DNA from: a virus
DNA: 64,000 nt
IMG/VR virus record: IMGVR_UViG_3300003937_000346
Coordinates: 78,723 to 142,722 of that record
Strand: one strand, 5' to 3'
Shown: positions 43,291 through 52,299 of the stretch, one piece after another
Layout of the letters: every line of letters begins with the position of its first letter
How positions within the stretch are numbered: position 1 is the first letter of the stretch
Translations under genes and position numbers: made by a program
Notes under the pieces: model-generated
What the model was told of the DNA's origin: nothing
Databases searched by the model: none
Seen by the model: the letters and a program-made list of their open reading frames with translations, nothing else

Positions 43291-45582
43291 TTAAAAATCT
43301 ATTTTTACTGAAATGACTTGAGACCCCTTCCTCTTAATTGGGGTTGATGTCTTAGCCGTAACTAAAGTTTCTTTATTCTGATTAAGTAAGGCCACTTCAG
43401 TAATTCTTTCTTCATTGGATCTCATACCATTATTATATGTTGGGTTTTGAGTTATATTCCATTGAGTATGTGGTAAATTAACCAAAAATCTCATTTCTTC
43501 AATGTCAGTACATCTAACTAATTTGACACTCCCCGGAAAAGGTTGCTCATCTCCAAATTGTGGGTCAGAAGATGGGTCTTGACTACCCATATAATCGGTA
43601 CCCGTTGGTAATTCTTTTAAATAATTTTCTAAATCAAATAGGTTACCTCCGTCTATATCATTTTGTGTTATTACAAAGGTATGGTCCCTAAGATTAGTAG
43701 GGTCTATTAACCCCGATACGTGATTAGGTATCTTATCCGTAATATCTATTTTAGTCCATTGTGTAGGGTCGGGTATCAAACCAACCTCATTTGTTGTTTC
43801 TTGTACTAAAACCCATAATTTATTTGCGATATAACCCTTAGTTGAACCACTGAAGGTTGTGTTCATGTGTTGGAATGATCCTACATTATTTGGGTGATCT
43901 GTCCCTCCCCATTTAAATCCTATGTTTGCGGGATACTTAATCTCACATTCATTATCAACTATATTTATTTGTACTTTAGAGAAATTATTACACGGTAAAC
44001 TGTTTAATTGGAATTCATTGCCTGATTCATAACTCAACATATATGTTAAATAATATGTTTGTGCAGTTGTTCCCGAAAAACACGACTCCGCTACTACCCC
44101 ATCACTTGGGATATGGTAAACTTTTGGTGTTGGTAAGGTATATCTTCTATTAGATCTATAATCTAGTAAAGCAACCATTTCTTGATCATCAAATACTATG
44201 ATTTTCTTATCTACAAATATTTTACCAACTCTTTTACCTATTTCATCTAAAACGTATCTAAACTTAACATATTTGGTTCTTATATCTCCAGGTGTCCCTG
44301 CGACTGTTGAGTCCATAAAATAATCCGTCACATCCATTTTAAATTCAGCGCCCACTGTAGTTCCCGTACTATTTTCATAATATATAAATGGTATGTATAT
44401 ATTAAAAAATTCTACATCTGAAATAACTTCTTCATCAACCAATACACCTTTTGTGGTTCCTGTGGAACTACCGACGTAATCATCATACTTAAAAAATCTT
44501 TCAGGATCCTCAAATACATGACCTAATTCAGAATAGTGGATTACCGCTATACATTTTTGTTCTTCTGGCGAAACAACAATCTCCTCATTAAATGAATTAA
44601 AATATGTTGTACCTGTGTTTGTAACTTGACCTTCTGAAGTACCATAACCTAAATACTCCATTGTGGATATGTGTTTTGCACTGGTGTATCCACTTATACT
44701 TTCATCGTCAATCTGACCACCTATTGGTAATTCCTTCCAAACAGTATTTAATGTCCATGGGTCATGTTGTTCACTTGGATCAACTTGGTTTGACACACAG
44801 ACTTCAGAAGTAGTTCCTGATAAAGGATGTTCTATTTTACATTTATTACAAACGACTTCAGCATAACCATTAATTGAACTAAAATCGGGGGTGTACCTAT
44901 CAACAGTTATTGTTGTTTGTCCTGTTATTACTTCATCACAATTAGGTGTTGTTGTAACTCCCGTAACTGTTGTTATATTTAAAATTTTATAAACTAAACT
45001 AGTTGAATTTCCTGTAACAACTTGTTCTTCACTCACAAATTCATTATTGAAAACTATGGTGATGTATTCGCATTGATTAAATCTTGATAAGTAATCAGTA
45101 TCTATAGAAGAAACCGATCCATTATCACAATCTAAATATGCCTGTGTTTCCGTAAATGTAATCGTATTAGTTGCACTAACCCCACTTAGAGGTATTCTAA
45201 CTGTTGCACATTCTATAGTAGTACCACTACAATTAACCTCATCATACTCTTTATATTCTGTTATGAACCCTGCAGGTCCCATTCCATTTCTTAGAGTTTC
45301 AGTAATTGAATCCTTTATTGGTACACCATACGTTGTAGTTTGGTTATTATCCATTAAATAAGGATACTTTACTTGACTATCTTTATCAAAAGGTGCAAAA
45401 ACATTTTGTTGTGGTGTATCTATCTCACCAGTTAATTGGTTAAAGGGTTGAGTATAATCGAACTCAGAATCACCAACCTGAAAAAACTTTATTTGGAAGT
45501 CCCCTTCTGCAATAGACTTTCTCCCTTTTTGGGTTAATCTCGCTGACAGGAACTCTGCATTATTTTGATTTAAGAAACTCAT
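43291..45582 (-). CDS. virion structural protein (baseplate/tail associated), 763 aa
   Basis: Opening SFLNQNNAEFLSARLTQKGR and KSIAEGDFQIKFFQVGDSEF is a conserved N-terminus of T4-like phage structural proteins (recalled, not searched). The rest is beta-rich with many Thr, Cys and Tyr, containing segments such as NIVDNECEIKYPANIGFKWG and ERITEVALLNQNKETLVTAK near the end. No Thr-Pro stalk. It is preceded by a TATTTATA box and is the last gene of the long structural run before the replication block. Its exact position in the virion is unknown. Confidence 0.65.
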   Translation of the reverse strand: MSFLNQNNAEFLSARLTQKGRKSIAEGDFQIKFFQVGDSEFDYTQPFNQLTGEIDTPQQNVFAPFDKDSQVKYPYLMDNNQTTTYGVPIKDSITETLRNGMGPAGFITEYKEYDEVNCSGTTIECATVRIPLSGVSATNTITFTETQAYLDCDNGSVSSIDTDYLSRFNQCEYITIVFNNEFVSEEQVVTGNSTSLVYKILNITTVTGVTTTPNCDEVITGQTTITVDRYTPDFSSINGYAEVVCNKCKIEHPLSGTTSEVCVSNQVDPSEQHDPWTLNTVWKELPIGGQIDDESISGYTSAKHISTMEYLGYGTSEGQVTNTGTTYFNSFNEEIVVSPEEQKCIAVIHYSELGHVFEDPERFFKYDDYVGSSTGTTKGVLVDEEVISDVEFFNIYIPFIYYENSTGTTVGAEFKMDVTDYFMDSTVAGTPGDIRTKYVKFRYVLDEIGKRVGKIFVDKKIIVFDDQEMVALLDYRSNRRYTLPTPKVYHIPSDGVVAESCFSGTTAQTYYLTYMLSYESGNEFQLNSLPCNNFSKVQINIVDNECEIKYPANIGFKWGGTDHPNNVGSFQHMNTTFSGSTKGYIANKLWVLVQETTNEVGLIPDPTQWTKIDITDKIPNHVSGLIDPTNLRDHTFVITQNDIDGGNLFDLENYLKELPTGTDYMGSQDPSSDPQFGDEQPFPGSVKLVRCTDIEEMRFLVNLPHTQWNITQNPTYNNGMRSNEERITEVALLNQNKETLVTAKTSTPIKRKGSQVISVKIDF

Positions 45583-45611
45583 AATTAAAGTATACGCTTT
45601 TTAATGTTAAT

Positions 45612-45619
45612 TATAAATA
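45612..45619 (-). promoter_or_regulatory. putative late promoter box TATTTATA
   Basis: Coding-strand GATATTTATAATTAA, 30 nt upstream of ATG 45582 in a 53-bp gap. Confidence 0.5.
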
Positions 45620-45635
45620 TCATAGAATAATTTTA

Positions 45636-47597
45636 TTATCTGGGTTCTTCTACTCTATCATTATCAGGACAACTACCTTCAAAACAATTACCTGTTATTT
45701 GATATTGTACTTTAGGGTCCGATACTGTTATGTTGTTACCATCTCCACACACCTTTTCCGTCGCATATGACCCAACAACCACTGTTTGTGATATTCCACT
45801 ACAATCATCGTAATATCCCGCCCTGTCACCAGTTGAAATGTTTGTAAACTCTATACACACACAAGTCGGTAATGCTGTCGGTACAGGTGTTGCTGTTTGT
45901 GGTGGTGGTGATCCTGCACAATCTCCTGGTAGTAATGTTACAGGTTCCATATTGTTTGGATTACTATATATCCATGAATTACTTCTAACACATCTAGGTG
46001 GTTGTACACAATCCCCACCAGGTACAGATAGATTATATGTGATACCATCACATCCTTCATATTGTACTTCAGAACCTGCAGTCCCTTCCTTCGAACAAAA
46101 TTCTATATCAACACAGGTTTCTGTAGGTGTTGGGGTTGGTGTCTCTGTTGGAATAGGAGTATATGTCGGTATTGGTGTATCTGTAGGTATTGGTGTAGGA
46201 CTACTTGTTGGTGTAGGTGTAGGTGTCTCCGTACTTGTTGGAGTGGGAGTAGGGGTAGGTGTTTCTGTACTTGTGGGTGTTGGACTACTTGTAGGTGTAG
46301 GTGTTGGACTACTTGTAGGTGTAGGTGTTGGACTACTTGTTGGGCTTGGCGTTGGTGTATTAGTAGGTGTAGGTGTCGGCGTCTCCGTACTTGTTGGAGT
46401 TGGTGTTGATGTTGATTCGGTGACGGGTGTAAAATCTTCGGTTATTTTTGAAGGGATTTGAGATGCCCCATATACCGTGAATAGTACATCGTCTACCAAT
46501 GTTAAAGTATAAGGTGAAGTTCCCATTATTTGGTAAATCTCTCCACCAACATCGACTATATATATACCTGACCCATATTCGAATACCCCGTAAGCGTTTG
46601 GTATGGTTCCGCTTATGTCTATATCCACCTCAACAGTTCCAGTGGCATAATCATACTGAGTAATATAACCGTTATTGGTAACAATTAATTTATTTGTTGT
46701 GGTGTACATATAATCCCCCTGAACCACTCTTCCTGTAATCATCGACCATTTAAGTGTTGCGGAAGGAACATTAGTTGTTATATCTAACTCATAAACATCA
46801 CTTCCATCAATGTTTATTAACGTGGTGTCATTAATTGCACATAAACCAGAATTTGAAGATACTGATGTTATAGTTCTATTGAAGGTTTGGGAGAAAGGAT
46901 TTAACGTTATGTCGTATTCTAACAATGAAGTACTAGCACCACCGTCATATACCCATAATTTATTGCTTGTGTTTGCAATATCATATGATGAGTTAGTCGA
47001 GTCAAATAAATACGTTAATACCGTAGTATTAGGGTTATACGAGTAAATCGAACTCGGTGAACTACCATTATTTAAAAATACGTCAATGTCCGACACAACG
47101 ATTGGTGTTGGTGTGGGTGTTTCTGTACTTGTAGGTGTTGGAGTCTCCGTACTTGTTGGAGTGGGAGTAGGTGTCTCCGTACTTGTTGGGGTACCCGTAG
47201 GTGTGGGGTATGAACCTTCCACAAAACTAACACTGAAATTACAATCCGTTAACGTCTCCTCTACAAAACTAACAACCATTGTACAATTAATTGCATCTGA
47301 GTTTGGTGGACATACTTCACAATCAACATCTATTAATACTACTTGGAATCCACCTTGTTTTTTTGGGTCTTCATTTGGAGGGGGTGAAATATGATTATCA
47401 CAATGTTCTAAAAAGACATATAATGGCCCACTATAAAAACCAATATCAAAAGTATGTGGTAATGTATGAAAACCAATACTGTTTGCTGATGGTGGTATTG
47501 TAAATGGGTGTCCATTATAGGTTGTACCTGTATATATGGTAAACCCACTACACACTCCATTATCATAATTATTTTTAACCGTTACAAGATTACCCAT
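45636..47597 (-). CDS. Thr-Pro-stalk structural protein with beta-propeller-like and Cys-rich domains, 653 aa
   Basis: N-terminal module ([20 protein letters not shown]) followed by a short Thr-Pro stretch near 135-165. Residues 170-390 form a repeat domain of short strands ending in [14 protein letters not shown] and [18 protein letters not shown], like a PQQ/propeller fold. A long Thr-Pro stalk lies near 395-490. C-terminal Cys modules: [14 protein letters not shown] with [14 protein letters not shown], and [16 protein letters not shown]. The first Cys module is paralogous to one in the next gene upstream. Virion surface display is inferred. Confidence 0.65.
   Translation of the reverse strand: MGNLVTVKNNYDNGVCSGFTIYTGTTYNGHPFTIPPSANSIGFHTLPHTFDIGFYSGPLYVFLEHCDNHISPPPNEDPKKQGGFQVVLIDVDCEVCPPNSDAINCTMVVSFVEETLTDCNFSVSFVEGSYPTPTGTPTSTETPTPTPTSTETPTPTSTETPTPTPIVVSDIDVFLNNGSSPSSIYSYNPNTTVLTYLFDSTNSSYDIANTSNKLWVYDGGASTSLLEYDITLNPFSQTFNRTITSVSSNSGLCAINDTTLINIDGSDVYELDITTNVPSATLKWSMITGRVVQGDYMYTTTNKLIVTNNGYITQYDYATGTVEVDIDISGTIPNAYGVFEYGSGIYIVDVGGEIYQIMGTSPYTLTLVDDVLFTVYGASQIPSKITEDFTPVTESTSTPTPTSTETPTPTPTNTPTPSPTSSPTPTPTSSPTPTPTSSPTPTSTETPTPTPTPTSTETPTPTPTSSPTPIPTDTPIPTYTPIPTETPTPTPTETCVDIEFCSKEGTAGSEVQYEGCDGITYNLSVPGGDCVQPPRCVRSNSWIYSNPNNMEPVTLLPGDCAGSPPPQTATPVPTALPTCVCIEFTNISTGDRAGYYDDCSGISQTVVVGSYATEKVCGDGNNITVSDPKVQYQITGNCFEGSCPDNDRVEEPR
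46120..46410. repeat. Thr-Pro-coding GT-rich repeat
   Basis: GT-rich hexamer repeats encoding the long stalk of the 653-aa protein; includes tandem copies of GGACTACTTGTAGGTGTAGG. Confidence 0.75.
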
Positions 47598-47618
47598 TAT
47601 ATCTATTTAGTCTATGTA

Positions 47619-47626
47619 TATAAATA
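47619..47626 (-). promoter_or_regulatory. putative late promoter box TATTTATA
   Basis: Coding-strand TGTATTTATATAC, 22 nt upstream of ATG 47597. Confidence 0.5.
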
Positions 47627-47674
47627 CAATAGAAAGAGAATAATAAACCGATAAAAACAATTTAACAATATGTT

Positions 47675-49261
47675 TTATTCAGTCGGGGTTGATGTAGGAT
47701 TGATTGGCTCACTATAAGGATTCTCTCCAGTCCCTGAACCACACATTTGACCTACGTCTGTTACAACCCCCTGTTCACTAATGTTTATGTATTGTGGATT
47801 ACCAACTGTCTCATTTGAGTTCTCACCTTGGCTTTCAGATACAAAATAAAATAGTAATGGGTTACCTACAATTGGATCTCCATCATCATATACTGTAGTA
47901 TTCAACATATTACCAATAGATGTGGCGGAAGATGTTATTGCTCTGGTGGCGGTGTAACCTGGTGCTTGACAGAAATCATTCGAAACTGATCTACCCGAAC
48001 TGAGGTAGTACTCATTCGCTCCGATTGGTCCACCTACGTCACCTTTACTACTTGTGGCTGTTGGTGTTGGTGTTACTTCTGATCCATTAGAATTACCACA
48101 ATCTCCTACTACTAATGTTGCAGGTGTGAAGTTATCTGGAATACTGTACGTCCACGAATTATTTCTAACACATGTAGGTGCCGGTATACTATCTCCACCA
48201 GGTACCGTTAAAGTACGTGTGTTACCATCACAATCTTCATATGTAACAGTACCACCTACGGTTTCACTTTTTCCATTAAATTCTATATCAACACATGGTT
48301 CCTCTATACTTGTAGGTGCTGGTGTTTCTGTAGGTGTTGGTGTTGGTGTTTCTGTTGGTTCTAAACTCGGACATACACATGAAGTATTAATTATAGTGAG
48401 AGATACATTAGCCCCTGTTTCTATTCCTATATATTCATAACATTTATTATTAGTCTCACCATCAAGTCTTACATATACTGTATCCCCTATCGTTGGTGTA
48501 GACCCATATTCATCTGTAGTTAAGTAAATAGGTGGTTCTGATGGTCCTCCAGCAGCTTGAGTACCCACCTCTTCACTAACAGGTGAGGTCTCTACCGTAT
48601 TACAGTGTGCAAATTTTAGATTTCTGATCTGTACATTATCTGCCGTTGGGCTTGGAGTAGGTGTAGGTGTCGGTGTTTCTGTTGGTACCGGTGTATATGT
48701 TGGTATTGGTGTTGGCATGTTATCACAAACCCCTTCAGAACATGAACCGTAAAGACTATATGTTAATTTACTATTAGTAACACTGTCTATACTTTGAGCA
48801 CATACGTAGAATGTCCATGGTTCTTTGTCGGAAACCGCCTCTATACTTGTGCCACTACAATCAGTATATGTATATGAAATAGCATTGGTAGTTGCGTTAA
48901 TAAACTCATAACATTGACATGTGACCTCATCCGTAGGTGTTGGTGTTGGTGTTTCTGTTGGTACCGGAGTATATGTTGGTATGGGTGTTTGTGTTGGTTG
49001 GGATGTTAAATTAAAAATTTCTGTATTTGTTGGACAGTCGGTTGCAACATCGGGATTAGTATTAAAGAATATGATACTATTTGCATTATCGGGTACTTCT
49101 ATTACTACACCAGATTGTACTTGGGATAGTGTTAGATTCTCCGCTTTATTTGATGTACCGAATAGATCTGCAAGTGTTCCTACGGATACGGTATCGTAGT
49201 ATATATTATAGGGACCTTGATCGGTTCCACTAGTTAATGTTACTGTAAACTTTCTTGCCAT
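47675..49261 (-). CDS. Thr-Pro-stalk structural protein with Cys modules, 528 aa
   Basis: Opening RKFTVTLTSGTDQGPYNIYY is a homologue of the opening of the 2057-aa protein ([20 protein letters not shown]), suggesting a shared anchor domain of about 70 residues. Cys modules alternate with short Thr-Pro links: CQCYEFINATTNAISY, CVCPSLEPTETP and CVDIEFNGKSETVGG with VPGGDSIPAPTCVRNN. The last 130 residues include GANEYYLSSGRSVSNDFC and a second small domain. Gene order and promoter box place it in the adhesin run. Confidence 0.65.
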   Translation of the reverse strand: MARKFTVTLTSGTDQGPYNIYYDTVSVGTLADLFGTSNKAENLTLSQVQSGVVIEVPDNANSIIFFNTNPDVATDCPTNTEIFNLTSQPTQTPIPTYTPVPTETPTPTPTDEVTCQCYEFINATTNAISYTYTDCSGTSIEAVSDKEPWTFYVCAQSIDSVTNSKLTYSLYGSCSEGVCDNMPTPIPTYTPVPTETPTPTPTPSPTADNVQIRNLKFAHCNTVETSPVSEEVGTQAAGGPSEPPIYLTTDEYGSTPTIGDTVYVRLDGETNNKCYEYIGIETGANVSLTIINTSCVCPSLEPTETPTPTPTETPAPTSIEEPCVDIEFNGKSETVGGTVTYEDCDGNTRTLTVPGGDSIPAPTCVRNNSWTYSIPDNFTPATLVVGDCGNSNGSEVTPTPTATSSKGDVGGPIGANEYYLSSGRSVSNDFCQAPGYTATRAITSSATSIGNMLNTTVYDDGDPIVGNPLLFYFVSESQGENSNETVGNPQYINISEQGVVTDVGQMCGSGTGENPYSEPINPTSTPTE

Positions 49262-49285
49262 TCTATGATTTTTTAATTCTTATTA

Positions 49286-49293
49286 TATAAATA
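49286..49293 (-). promoter_or_regulatory. putative late promoter box TATTTATA
   Basis: Coding-strand ATATATTTATATAATAAG, 25 nt upstream of ATG 49261. Confidence 0.5.
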
Positions 49294-49309
49294 TATCCTC
49301 ATTCTAAAA

Positions 49310-50428
49310 CTACTCACCACAATGTGTTGTATCATTACAATCATCAACTGTTGCGTTCCTACTTGCTAACGCGTTATGTGGTGTATTTGAGTCCGTGGCG
49401 GTAATAGTACCACAATAGGTCTCACCATAACACGAACCGTTAGTAACGTTCATTTGTTTGAATTGGATAACATCTCCAACACTATATGTTGGTGGTGTAC
49501 CTGTCATACAGTTCTTATTTTTGGCAACAGTAAATTGTTGTCCGTCAGTACATCTACTTACCGTATAATTACCACAATCCCCGTTAAGTAAACTAAACCC
49601 ATCACCGTAATTTAATGTCGGTGTTGTTTCTGAACATACAACCCTATAGTTAGCCCATTGTGAAGACGTTTCACCTTGTCCTGTCATATATAATGAGTAC
49701 TCATTACATGTTGTTGGTGTATCTGTACTTGTTGGGGTTGGAGTTGGGGGTGTATATATACAACTCTTATTAATACTACAACTACCCCCATTTGGTGGTC
49801 TTTCCACACCAACCGGGTCAGTTATTGCACCTTGCCCACCATCGAAATCATAATATAGTGGGTAAGTTTCACTACACACACCGAAAACTGTCCCGACCAC
49901 ACCATCATAAGTCGTCGATTGACCGGCAATATCAGTGAATCGTGTAAGTATTATAACCCCATTTTGAACATAATCTAAACCGTACCCTGTTGTACTAATA
50001 GTATCAGGTACAAATACAAACCTACATCCTCTTTCACCTGGTGTCGATGACGGTGTTGGAGTAGGTGTACTTGTTGGAGTAGGTGTAGGTCCAGGTGGTA
50101 ATGTCGGTGTTGGGGTGGGTGTTGGTCCTTCCGTTGCCGTTGGTGGTATTGAAGTGGGTGTTACCTCCAATTTTATTATTTCATCGTAACATCCGTCAGA
50201 CGATATTCTCATATAACAGTGCGGTACGAAAGGATTATTAGGGTCATTACTAATATTTAAATCACTATCCTCAAACATTAAATCAAGTGGTATATCCTCA
50301 CTAACTATATTCGCATACACTAAATTAGTTGTATCCCCACTTGTTAAACCCGAATATAAATCAACGGGAAAGTCATCTAATGAATGACTGTTATCTAACG
50401 AAATATTTAGTCTTACTATTCTCCCCAT
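49310..50428 (-). CDS. Thr-Pro-linker structural protein, Cys-rich, 372 aa
   Basis: N-terminal module (GRIVRLNISLDNSHSLDDFP) of about 90 residues, Thr-Pro linker near 95-130, then Cys-rich beta domains: GCRFVFVPDTISTTG, CSINKSCIYTPP and CNEYSLYMTGQGETSS. The last 80 residues (CTDGQQFTVAKNKNCMTG; GDVIQFKQMN; YCGTITATD; HCGE) match the C-terminus of the 195-aa protein at 51640, another shared module. It lies 1 nt after the vWA gene, so the two are co-translated. Confidence 0.63.
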   Translation of the reverse strand: MGRIVRLNISLDNSHSLDDFPVDLYSGLTSGDTTNLVYANIVSEDIPLDLMFEDSDLNISNDPNNPFVPHCYMRISSDGCYDEIIKLEVTPTSIPPTATEGPTPTPTPTLPPGPTPTPTSTPTPTPSSTPGERGCRFVFVPDTISTTGYGLDYVQNGVIILTRFTDIAGQSTTYDGVVGTVFGVCSETYPLYYDFDGGQGAITDPVGVERPPNGGSCSINKSCIYTPPTPTPTSTDTPTTCNEYSLYMTGQGETSSQWANYRVVCSETTPTLNYGDGFSLLNGDCGNYTVSRCTDGQQFTVAKNKNCMTGTPPTYSVGDVIQFKQMNVTNGSCYGETYCGTITATDSNTPHNALASRNATVDDCNDTTHCGE

Positions 50429-50429
50429 A

Positions 50430-51551
50430 TTATTCTTCTGTACAATCAGGTATACTATAACCTAAATTATTAATCGCTGTAATTATAAGTCCCATATAAT
50501 ATTGTGGAGTACTCGATGGAGTAACACCGTAGGTATTATGTATTTGACTTTTATCAGATAATCCATTAACACCACTATAATTACCTAAACCATTTTCAAC
50601 CGCTTCCAATAAATTTCTAAAGGACAAAAACTGTCCAGTAGTACTAGTTTCGACTTGGAAAATTTCTCCAACAATATAATTAAGTGGATTATTATCAATG
50701 TTATTTCTTAAAAGTACCATGTCATTATCAAAAGTGGAAGTTCTTGGGTCTGTGTTAGACCACCCAGTACTACCGTGGAGAGATGAGGCACCTTCATCTT
50801 GAAATGATAAGTTTATAACTTGAGTAATTGATGATGTTGTACCAGTCGTTGATAGACAACCGTAACTTCTTTCATAAAAACCTTCCTCCGACATATTTAA
50901 AACTCTTACCCTACTATCGTACAGTGCTGAGTCATTGTTATAAAATGGTAATAAACAATCTTTAAGAATCGTACTCGCCATAGTATCTAACGGGGATTTG
51001 GTACCACTCATAGACCCCGAATTATCAAAGAATATATTAATTTCGGTCTCGTCATCAAGTACAATTGATGTAGGTGTTGGGGTTGGGGTTATTCCCGGTG
51101 TCGAAGTTGGTCCGGGTGTTGGTGTCGGTTCGGGTGTTGGTGTTGGTGGTAGTACACATTCATAAGATACACTAAACTTTATCTTATCGTAACATTCAAA
51201 TGTCTTACTATCATGTATGTATATGTTTTCTACAATGTACCTTGGTGTTTGATTGTTCTCACATACATCTATAACGTTTACTTTATCCTCCATTTTCAAC
51301 CAAAATTCGGTGTCAAATTCTAAATCATAAAATATTACTTCTGATGATGATGGTATACCATTAACCACTTCGGGTTCATTGTCACCAATATAAATTGGTT
51401 CAGTTCTATAGTCTCTGTCCGTAGAGTTTGGCCAAGAATTATCAGGTCTAGGTCCATCTAATTTTGTAAACGGTCCATAAGGTGACAACCCAATACTTAA
51501 ATCAAAGTCATTAGGTGAAACAATATCAAATACCCTTACAATTAATCCCAT
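50430..51551 (-). CDS. Thr-Pro-linker protein with von Willebrand A (vWA) domain, 373 aa
   Basis: N-terminal module (GLIVRVFDIVSPNDFDLSIG) of about 130 residues, short Thr-Pro linker near 135-165, then a vWA domain. EINIFFDNSGSMSGTKSPLD gives the MIDAS motif DxSxS, followed by the helix LDTMASTILKDCLLPFYNN and strands RVRVLNMSEEGFYERS. Conserved Thr and Asp MIDAS partners may lie in STTGTTSSITQ and STFDNDMV. vWA domains bind protein ligands through a metal ion. An adhesive head on the virion is the likely role. Confidence 0.7.
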   Translation of the reverse strand: MGLIVRVFDIVSPNDFDLSIGLSPYGPFTKLDGPRPDNSWPNSTDRDYRTEPIYIGDNEPEVVNGIPSSSEVIFYDLEFDTEFWLKMEDKVNVIDVCENNQTPRYIVENIYIHDSKTFECYDKIKFSVSYECVLPPTPTPEPTPTPGPTSTPGITPTPTPTSIVLDDETEINIFFDNSGSMSGTKSPLDTMASTILKDCLLPFYNNDSALYDSRVRVLNMSEEGFYERSYGCLSTTGTTSSITQVINLSFQDEGASSLHGSTGWSNTDPRTSTFDNDMVLLRNNIDNNPLNYIVGEIFQVETSTTGQFLSFRNLLEAVENGLGNYSGVNGLSDKSQIHNTYGVTPSSTPQYYMGLIITAINNLGYSIPDCTEE

Positions 51552-51554
51552 ACA

Positions 51555-51562
51555 TATAAATA
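51555..51562 (-). promoter_or_regulatory. putative late promoter box TATTTATA
   Basis: Coding-strand ATGTATTTATATGTATG, only 4 nt upstream of ATG 51551. With this spacing the message would start at or after the annotated ATG, so this site is less certain. Confidence 0.35.
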
Positions 51563-51587
51563 CATTAATAAGTAGATTACTTTAAAT

Positions 51588-51615
51588 AAAAAAACCCGTC
51601 ATAATAACGGGTTTT
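51588..51615 (-). terminator. bidirectional rho-independent terminator
   Basis: AAAACCCGT and ACGGGTTTT form a 9-bp stem with a 7-nt loop and U-runs on both strands. On minus it follows the 195-aa gene (stop at 51640) by about 25 bp. Confidence 0.85.
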
Positions 51616-51639
51616 TTAAAGTATATTAAACAAGTTAAG

Positions 51640-52227
51640 TTATTCCATACATTCTGTATTCGTACAACCTTTTGATTTGTTAAGAAGTTCGTGTTTGATT
51701 AATACTGCGTTTCTTTCAGATACTGAATTCACTGCTGTGATTATACCACAATATGAAGTTTGTTCTGAATTACAAGAAGTACCATCTGTAAATTGTACAT
51801 ATTCACCCACAATATAAATACTTGGGTTAGGAGGAGTACTTAAATTACCCTCAATACAACTTATATCATCAGCTAAATAGAATAGTTGATCATCGTTACA
51901 TCTACTAACTACAAAAACTGAAGATGATGAAGGTTCTGGCGTTGCGGTAGGTGTTGGTATTTCTCCACCTTCACACGTTAAACCTGCCCAAGGTACTGAA
52001 TTAGTACAGTCTCCTGTTGATGTTATTGTTCCTCCCGAAATTGTTGCTGCAATTGTGTATGTAACACCAGTAGTTAAATCTGATGCGGTTACCCCTGTTG
52101 CAATTATTGTATCTGCAGGAGAACCATTACAGTGTTTACCGACAATAGTGAAATTATCTGCCTCCGTAGTTCCTGTGTACAACCCATTTAATGTGAATGT
52201 TACTTGATAGTCGTTTGATGCTGCCAT
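51640..52227 (-). CDS. short structural protein with shared Cys-rich C-terminal module, 195 aa
   Basis: N-terminal module NDYQVTFTLNGLYTGTTEAD with TSGVTYTIAATISGG-like strands, a very short Pro/Thr/Ser linker (EIPTPTATPEPSSSS), then a C-terminal domain: SRCNDDQLFYLADDISC, GEYVQFTDGTSCNSEQTSYC and CTNTECME. The C-terminal domain is homologous to that of the 372-aa protein. It is the smallest member of the family and may show the minimal plan: anchor, linker, head. Its own promoter box and terminator flank it. Confidence 0.65.
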   Translation of the reverse strand: MAASNDYQVTFTLNGLYTGTTEADNFTIVGKHCNGSPADTIIATGVTASDLTTGVTYTIAATISGGTITSTGDCTNSVPWAGLTCEGGEIPTPTATPEPSSSSVFVVSRCNDDQLFYLADDISCIEGNLSTPPNPSIYIVGEYVQFTDGTSCNSEQTSYCGIITAVNSVSERNAVLIKHELLNKSKGCTNTECME

Positions 52228-52252
52228 ATTATTTAATTTTATTTTCTTTTAT

Positions 52253-52260
52253 TATAAATA
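52253..52260 (-). promoter_or_regulatory. putative late promoter box TATTTATA
   Basis: Coding-strand ATATATTTATAATAAAAG, 26 nt upstream of ATG 52227. Confidence 0.5.
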
Positions 52261-52299
52261 TATCGTTATTACGATTTATTCGTTTTGTTATTTTTTTAT

